DNA of 41,387 nt from Candidatus Parcubacteria bacterium (GTDB taxonomy: Bacteria > Patescibacteriota > Minisyncoccia > JAHIHE01 > JAGLIN01), in the NCBI GenBank assembly GCA_023140775.1, contig JAGLLA010000014.1:1-41387 (forward strand). Reading direction: 5' to 3'. Both the position numbers and the translations under genes were made by a program. Positions 38,179-41,387 of this stretch are shown here, in pieces. The number at the start of each line of letters is the position of its first letter. Position 1 is the first letter of the stretch. The notes under the pieces are model-generated. The model saw nothing but the letters and a program-made list of their open reading frames with translations, searched no databases and was not told the origin of the DNA.

Positions 38179-38628
38179 ATGCCAACATATGCCATTAACA
38201 AAAGAGCCAACTTTGATTATGAAATTCTTGAAAAAAAAGAGGGTGGTTTAGTGTTGGCAGGATACGAAGTCAAATCAATCAAAACTGGTCACATAAGCCT
38301 CAAGGGAGCATTTGTCACAATTCATGAAAACGAGGCGTATCTCACAAATACTAACATCCCCGCCTATCAGGTGGCAAATATGCCAAAAGAATATGACCCA
38401 AATCGATCGAGAAAAGTTCTCATTCACAAAAGAGAGATCAAATCCCTGCTTGAAAAAATAAGTCAAAAAGGCTTGACATTAGTACCAATTAGAGTATACT
38501 CTACTCGCGGGCTTATAAAGCTTGAGTTTGGTGTCGGCAAGGGAAAAAGAAAGATCGACAAGAGAGAAAATATCAAAAAAAGAGAAGCGAAAGTTAAGAT
38601 GAGCAGAACCCTAAAAAACAAGTATTAA
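38179..38628 (+). CDS. smpB: SsrA-binding protein SmpB
   Basis: 149 aa; NKRANFDYEILEKKEGGLVLAGYEVKSIKTGHISLKGAFV, KRENIKKREAKVKMSRTLKNKY. Confidence 0.97.
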   Translation: MPTYAINKRANFDYEILEKKEGGLVLAGYEVKSIKTGHISLKGAFVTIHENEAYLTNTNIPAYQVANMPKEYDPNRSRKVLIHKREIKSLLEKISQKGLTLVPIRVYSTRGLIKLEFGVGKGKRKIDKRENIKKREAKVKMSRTLKNKY

Positions 38629-38701
38629 TATTTTTTAATTGAATATTTGACGTCAATATTATTGTTTAAATGTTTGTGTATTAAAATGTTTAAATGATAA
38701 T

Positions 38702-39098
38702 GGGGATGTTTAGATTCGATAGGAGTCTTAATTTGAAAATTGCCAATCGAGCATTCTGGTTAATCTCGTAAAACTTATCAGAACTATATAAGTGCAGAAT
38801 CACTTGTAAGCAGAGTAGCCTCTATTTTTAGAGCTCCTAGCTTTGCGACTGCTACTGTCTAATCGACTGGTAGCCATCGAATTGCCAAATCTTGATAGGC
38901 AAAACTTCGGTGTTATAAATCAAGATAGGACTTCGTGATTTCTTACCGCGAAAATCCGAAAATTCAGTCAGAATCGAATTTATAAGGTCTCGGCCATTCA
39001 TTGCTTATAAATTTTAAAACTAAAAGAATGACCTATGTTGGTAGATTATTTTTGAATGGATTTACTAGACGCGGGTTCAATTCCCGCCATCTCCACCA
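38702..39098 (+). ncRNA. ssrA: tmRNA
   Basis: 5' GGGGATGTTTAGATTCGATAGG; 3' T-arm GCGGGTTCAATTCCCGC and acceptor CATCTCCACCA pairing with GGGGATG; PK1-like GCCA/CGAG/TGGT/CTCG; adjacent to smpB. Confidence 0.95.
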
Positions 39099-39101
39099 AA
39101 A
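39079..39101 (+). repeat. Direct repeat copy 1 (within/after ssrA 3' end), att-like
   Basis: AATTCCCGCCATCTCCACCAAAA. Confidence 0.9.
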
Positions 39102-39279
39102 CCCTAAAAAGCGAAACAACTATTATCAGGAAATTACATACGAAATTACACAATGAGAAGGGAGTTGAACTTTTAAAGGGGTTGGGAAACGGAAGTTTCC
39201 CGTGGCGGAAGCCTGCCCGCCGTATGGAGGGCATTGAAACCGAGGGGTTTCAAAGTGGAACCTGAAAGGCGAGCAGTGA

Positions 39280-39302
39280 AATTCCCGCCATCTCCACCAA
39301 AA
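39280..39302 (+). repeat. Direct repeat copy 2, att-like
   Basis: AATTCCCGCCATCTCCACCAAAA, identical to 39079-39101. Confidence 0.9.
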
Positions 39303-39468
39303 ATATCAATGAAACAAATAGGCATTATAGTAAAATATATATAAATTGCAGAAATCGAAATTTTGACTTATAGCTTGTTGTAATATATAATAAACTATAT
39401 TAATAACTAAATATAAATATATAGCAAAGGAATTAAGGGTAAATAACCAGATTAGATTACCAGAAGTA

Positions 39469-39966
39469 ATGGTAATCGGAAGCGAAGGAGAACAATTTGG
39501 ACTCATGAAAACTGAGGACGCTTTGAATTTAGCCGCAGAAAAAGAATTAGACCTCGTAGAAGTTTCACCGAACCTAAATCCTCCAGTTTGCAAACTGATG
39601 GATTATGGAAAACAAATGTATAAAATTGCCAAGCAGAAAAGACAACAAAATGCTAAGCAAAAACAGACAGAGACGAAAGGTATCAGATTGAGTGTCAGAA
39701 TTGAAAAACACGATCTGACCTTCAAAGCAAATAATGCGGTAAAATTCTTGAAAAAAGGAAATAAAGTCAAAATTGATATAGTGATGAGAGGAAGAGAAAA
39801 AGCGCATCAAGAGCTTGCATTTAAAAAAATGAAGGATTTTCTCAATCTCATAAGCGAGATAACAAAGAATGACAAAGAAGCTTCCGAAAGGGAAATTATC
39901 GAAGAACAAAGCGCAAAGAAAACCCCCCAAGGACTAAGCGCAATCATTGAATACAAAAAGCTATAG
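39469..39966 (+). CDS. infC: Translation initiation factor IF-3 (true start probably upstream at a non-AUG codon)
   Basis: GSEGEQFGLMKTEDALNLAAEKELDLVEVSPNLNPPVCKLMDYGK; in-frame upstream codons encode KELRVNNQIRLPEV, IF-3-like. Confidence 0.95.
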   Translation: MVIGSEGEQFGLMKTEDALNLAAEKELDLVEVSPNLNPPVCKLMDYGKQMYKIAKQKRQQNAKQKQTETKGIRLSVRIEKHDLTFKANNAVKFLKKGNKVKIDIVMRGREKAHQELAFKKMKDFLNLISEITKNDKEASEREIIEEQSAKKTPQGLSAIIEYKKL

Positions 39967-40020
39967 TTTATAAAATAGCTGGACGATTAGTCTAATATTA
40001 AAAAAATAATTCTTATCAAG

Positions 40021-40212
40021 ATGAAGATAAAAACAAGAAAAGCCGTAGCTAAAAGATTTAAAATAACAAAAACGGGAAAAGTAATCGCACGAACTGCAAA
40101 TCAAGACCATTTTAACGCCAAAGAATCTGGAAACAAGACAAGGGCAAAAAGATCCGACAAGCAAATTACAAGTGGCACAAAAAAATCAATAAAGAGACAA
40201 TTAGGAAAATAA
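40021..40212 (+). CDS. rpmI: Ribosomal protein bL35
   Basis: 63 aa; MKIKTRKAVAKRFKITKTGKVIARTANQDHFNAKES; infC-rpmI-rplT order. Confidence 0.95.
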   Translation: MKIKTRKAVAKRFKITKTGKVIARTANQDHFNAKESGNKTRAKRSDKQITSGTKKSIKRQLGK

Positions 40213-40281
40213 ATATTTTATTGCTGTCACAGCACATATCATAGCGACAGAACAATTTAACAATTTAACAATTTAATTTAT

Positions 40282-40638
40282 ATGACAAGAGTAAAACGTG
40301 GCGTAATGGCCAACAAACGAAGAAAAAAAGTTCTAAAAAAGGCAAAAGGATTTCTAAATGCCAGAAGCAAGAAATATAAAGCAGCGAAAGAAGCCTTGAT
40401 GAAAGCTGGAACATATGCCTACAGAGACAGAAAGGCGAAAAAAAGAACAATGAGAGGACTATGGCAAATCAAAATTAATGCAGGTGTAAGAGAATTAGGA
40501 CTGAACTACAGCAAGTTTATCCATGCTCTGAAAATTGGAAAAATTGACATCGACAGAAAGATTCTTGCTGAGATTGCGGTAGAAAATCCACTGATTTTCA
40601 AAAGTGTTGTTGATAAAGCAAAGGAAAATATAAAATAG
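40282..40638 (+). CDS. rplT: Ribosomal protein bL20
   Basis: 118 aa; MTRVKRGVMANKRRKKVLKKAKGF, INAGVRELGLNYSKFI. Confidence 0.98.
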   Translation: MTRVKRGVMANKRRKKVLKKAKGFLNARSKKYKAAKEALMKAGTYAYRDRKAKKRTMRGLWQIKINAGVRELGLNYSKFIHALKIGKIDIDRKILAEIAVENPLIFKSVVDKAKENIK

Positions 40639-40645
40639 TTTTCAT

Positions 40646-40678
40646 AAAAAAAGAGGAGAATTAATTCTCCTCTTTTTT
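40646..40678. terminator. Intrinsic terminator after rplT
   Basis: AAAAAAGAGGAGAATTAATTCTCCTCTTTTTT. Confidence 0.9.
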
Positions 40679-40682
40679 ATTT

Positions 40683-41060
40683 TTATTCGATAGATTGCAA
40701 CGACTCTCTTTTTCCGTTGGGGTTTAATTGAATGACATACTTATCACCAGAAATAAATCTAGCTTCCTCAACATCATCTTCATAAACTTGTTTAAAAGTA
40801 ATCAATCCCGCATTTTCTAATCTTTCCAAAGCTCTCTTCAATTCAATAAGTGGAGCTCTTTTATTAACTGGAATATCACTTTTTAATTCATTATACAATT
40901 CTTTGTTAGTAATTGTGATTTCACCCATATCTTTTCCCATATTTAACTCTTCCATTTTTTCACTTCTCCTTCTAATCAATTCATTAATTTTCGAAAGAAC
41001 GACAATTGAAAAATCTTTTTCATGACCATCTTCTCTCTCAAATGTTTCTGCAATATTCAT
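40683..41060 (-). CDS. Hypothetical protein, possible winged helix
   Basis: 125 aa; ITNKELYNELKSDIPVNKRAPLIELKRALERLENAGLITFKQVYED. Confidence 0.7.
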   Translation of the reverse strand: MNIAETFEREDGHEKDFSIVVLSKINELIRRRSEKMEELNMGKDMGEITITNKELYNELKSDIPVNKRAPLIELKRALERLENAGLITFKQVYEDDVEEARFISGDKYVIQLNPNGKRESLQSIE

Positions 41061-41100
41061 ATTTCTAATAAAATAATTTATTTATTTGAATCATAATAAT

Positions 41101-41387
41101 CTACCATCGATAATTTTGAAAAATCCATTCTTCTAGTTTCTCCGTTTGAAAAAAACGATCATTAGCATTCAAGACAACTGTGATAATTTTTCGATTTTTT
41201 TCAGGATCATTTAAGATTAAAACTAAGCACTCACCCGCCTTTTCTGTAAATCCTGTTTTTCCACCAATAATATTTTCTACCTTTCCAAGCAATAAGTTAG
41301 TATTTTTTACACTATGCTGCAGCTTTCCATCGGAAGACCTTACAACCGTATTTTTCATTCTAGAATATTCCCAAATAAAAGGAACTT
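41101..41387 (-). CDS. D-alanyl-D-alanine carboxypeptidase (PBP5-type), C-terminal fragment truncated by window edge
   Basis: ...KNTNLLLGKVENIIGGKTGFTEKAGECLVLILN: KTG motif region of S11 peptidases. Confidence 0.88.
   Translation of the reverse strand, partial: VPFIWEYSRMKNTVVRSSDGKLQHSVKNTNLLLGKVENIIGGKTGFTEKAGECLVLILNDPEKNRKIITVVLNANDRFFQTEKLEEWIFQNYRW

Noticed and set aside
39046-39265. ORFs MPSIRRAGF.../MDLLDAGSIPAIST... over the tmRNA 3' end
   Set aside because: Translations of the tRNA-like domain and att-like spacer; classic mis-annotation of RNA genes.

Overview
AT-rich chromosomal window, most likely from a Candidate Phyla Radiation/Patescibacteria genome. That assignment is inferred from gene content and style; I ran no database search. 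Most genes are housekeeping: HU, YmdB-type phosphoesterase, rny, a MacAB-like exporter, superoxide reductase, hrcA-grpE-dnaK with a CIRCE site, CorA, cysS, dnaB, recR, rplU, MraY/WecA-type transferase, GT2 and GT4 glycosyltransferases, recO, ileS, smpB-ssrA, infC-rpmI-rplT, and a partial D,D-carboxypeptidase. The strongest unusual signals are: (1) an IleRS with a complete histidine-phosphatase (RHG) domain inserted between its zinc-binding segments, whose coding sequence also carries several in-frame copies of repeats found elsewhere in intergenic DNA; (2) a Cys-rich protein frame with a strong Shine-Dalgarno, interrupted by one in-frame UGA at a position that would complete a CxxCxC motif; (3) a large surface protein with a ~26-aa Cys-pair repeat array, adjacent to an orphan histidine kinase; (4) several unassigned structured RNA candidates with consensus-like promoters and/or terminators, including a >600-nt RNA-rich region upstream of rplU; (5) mini-ORFs with strong Shine-Dalgarno sequences in the dnaK and rplU leaders; (6) a 23-bp direct repeat of the ssrA 3' end 201 bp downstream, which looks like an att scar, and an atypical predicted tmRNA tag. 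TGA is the stop codon of several complete genes here (ileS, recO, the GT2, the MraY/WecA-type gene, a GT4), so the code appears standard.
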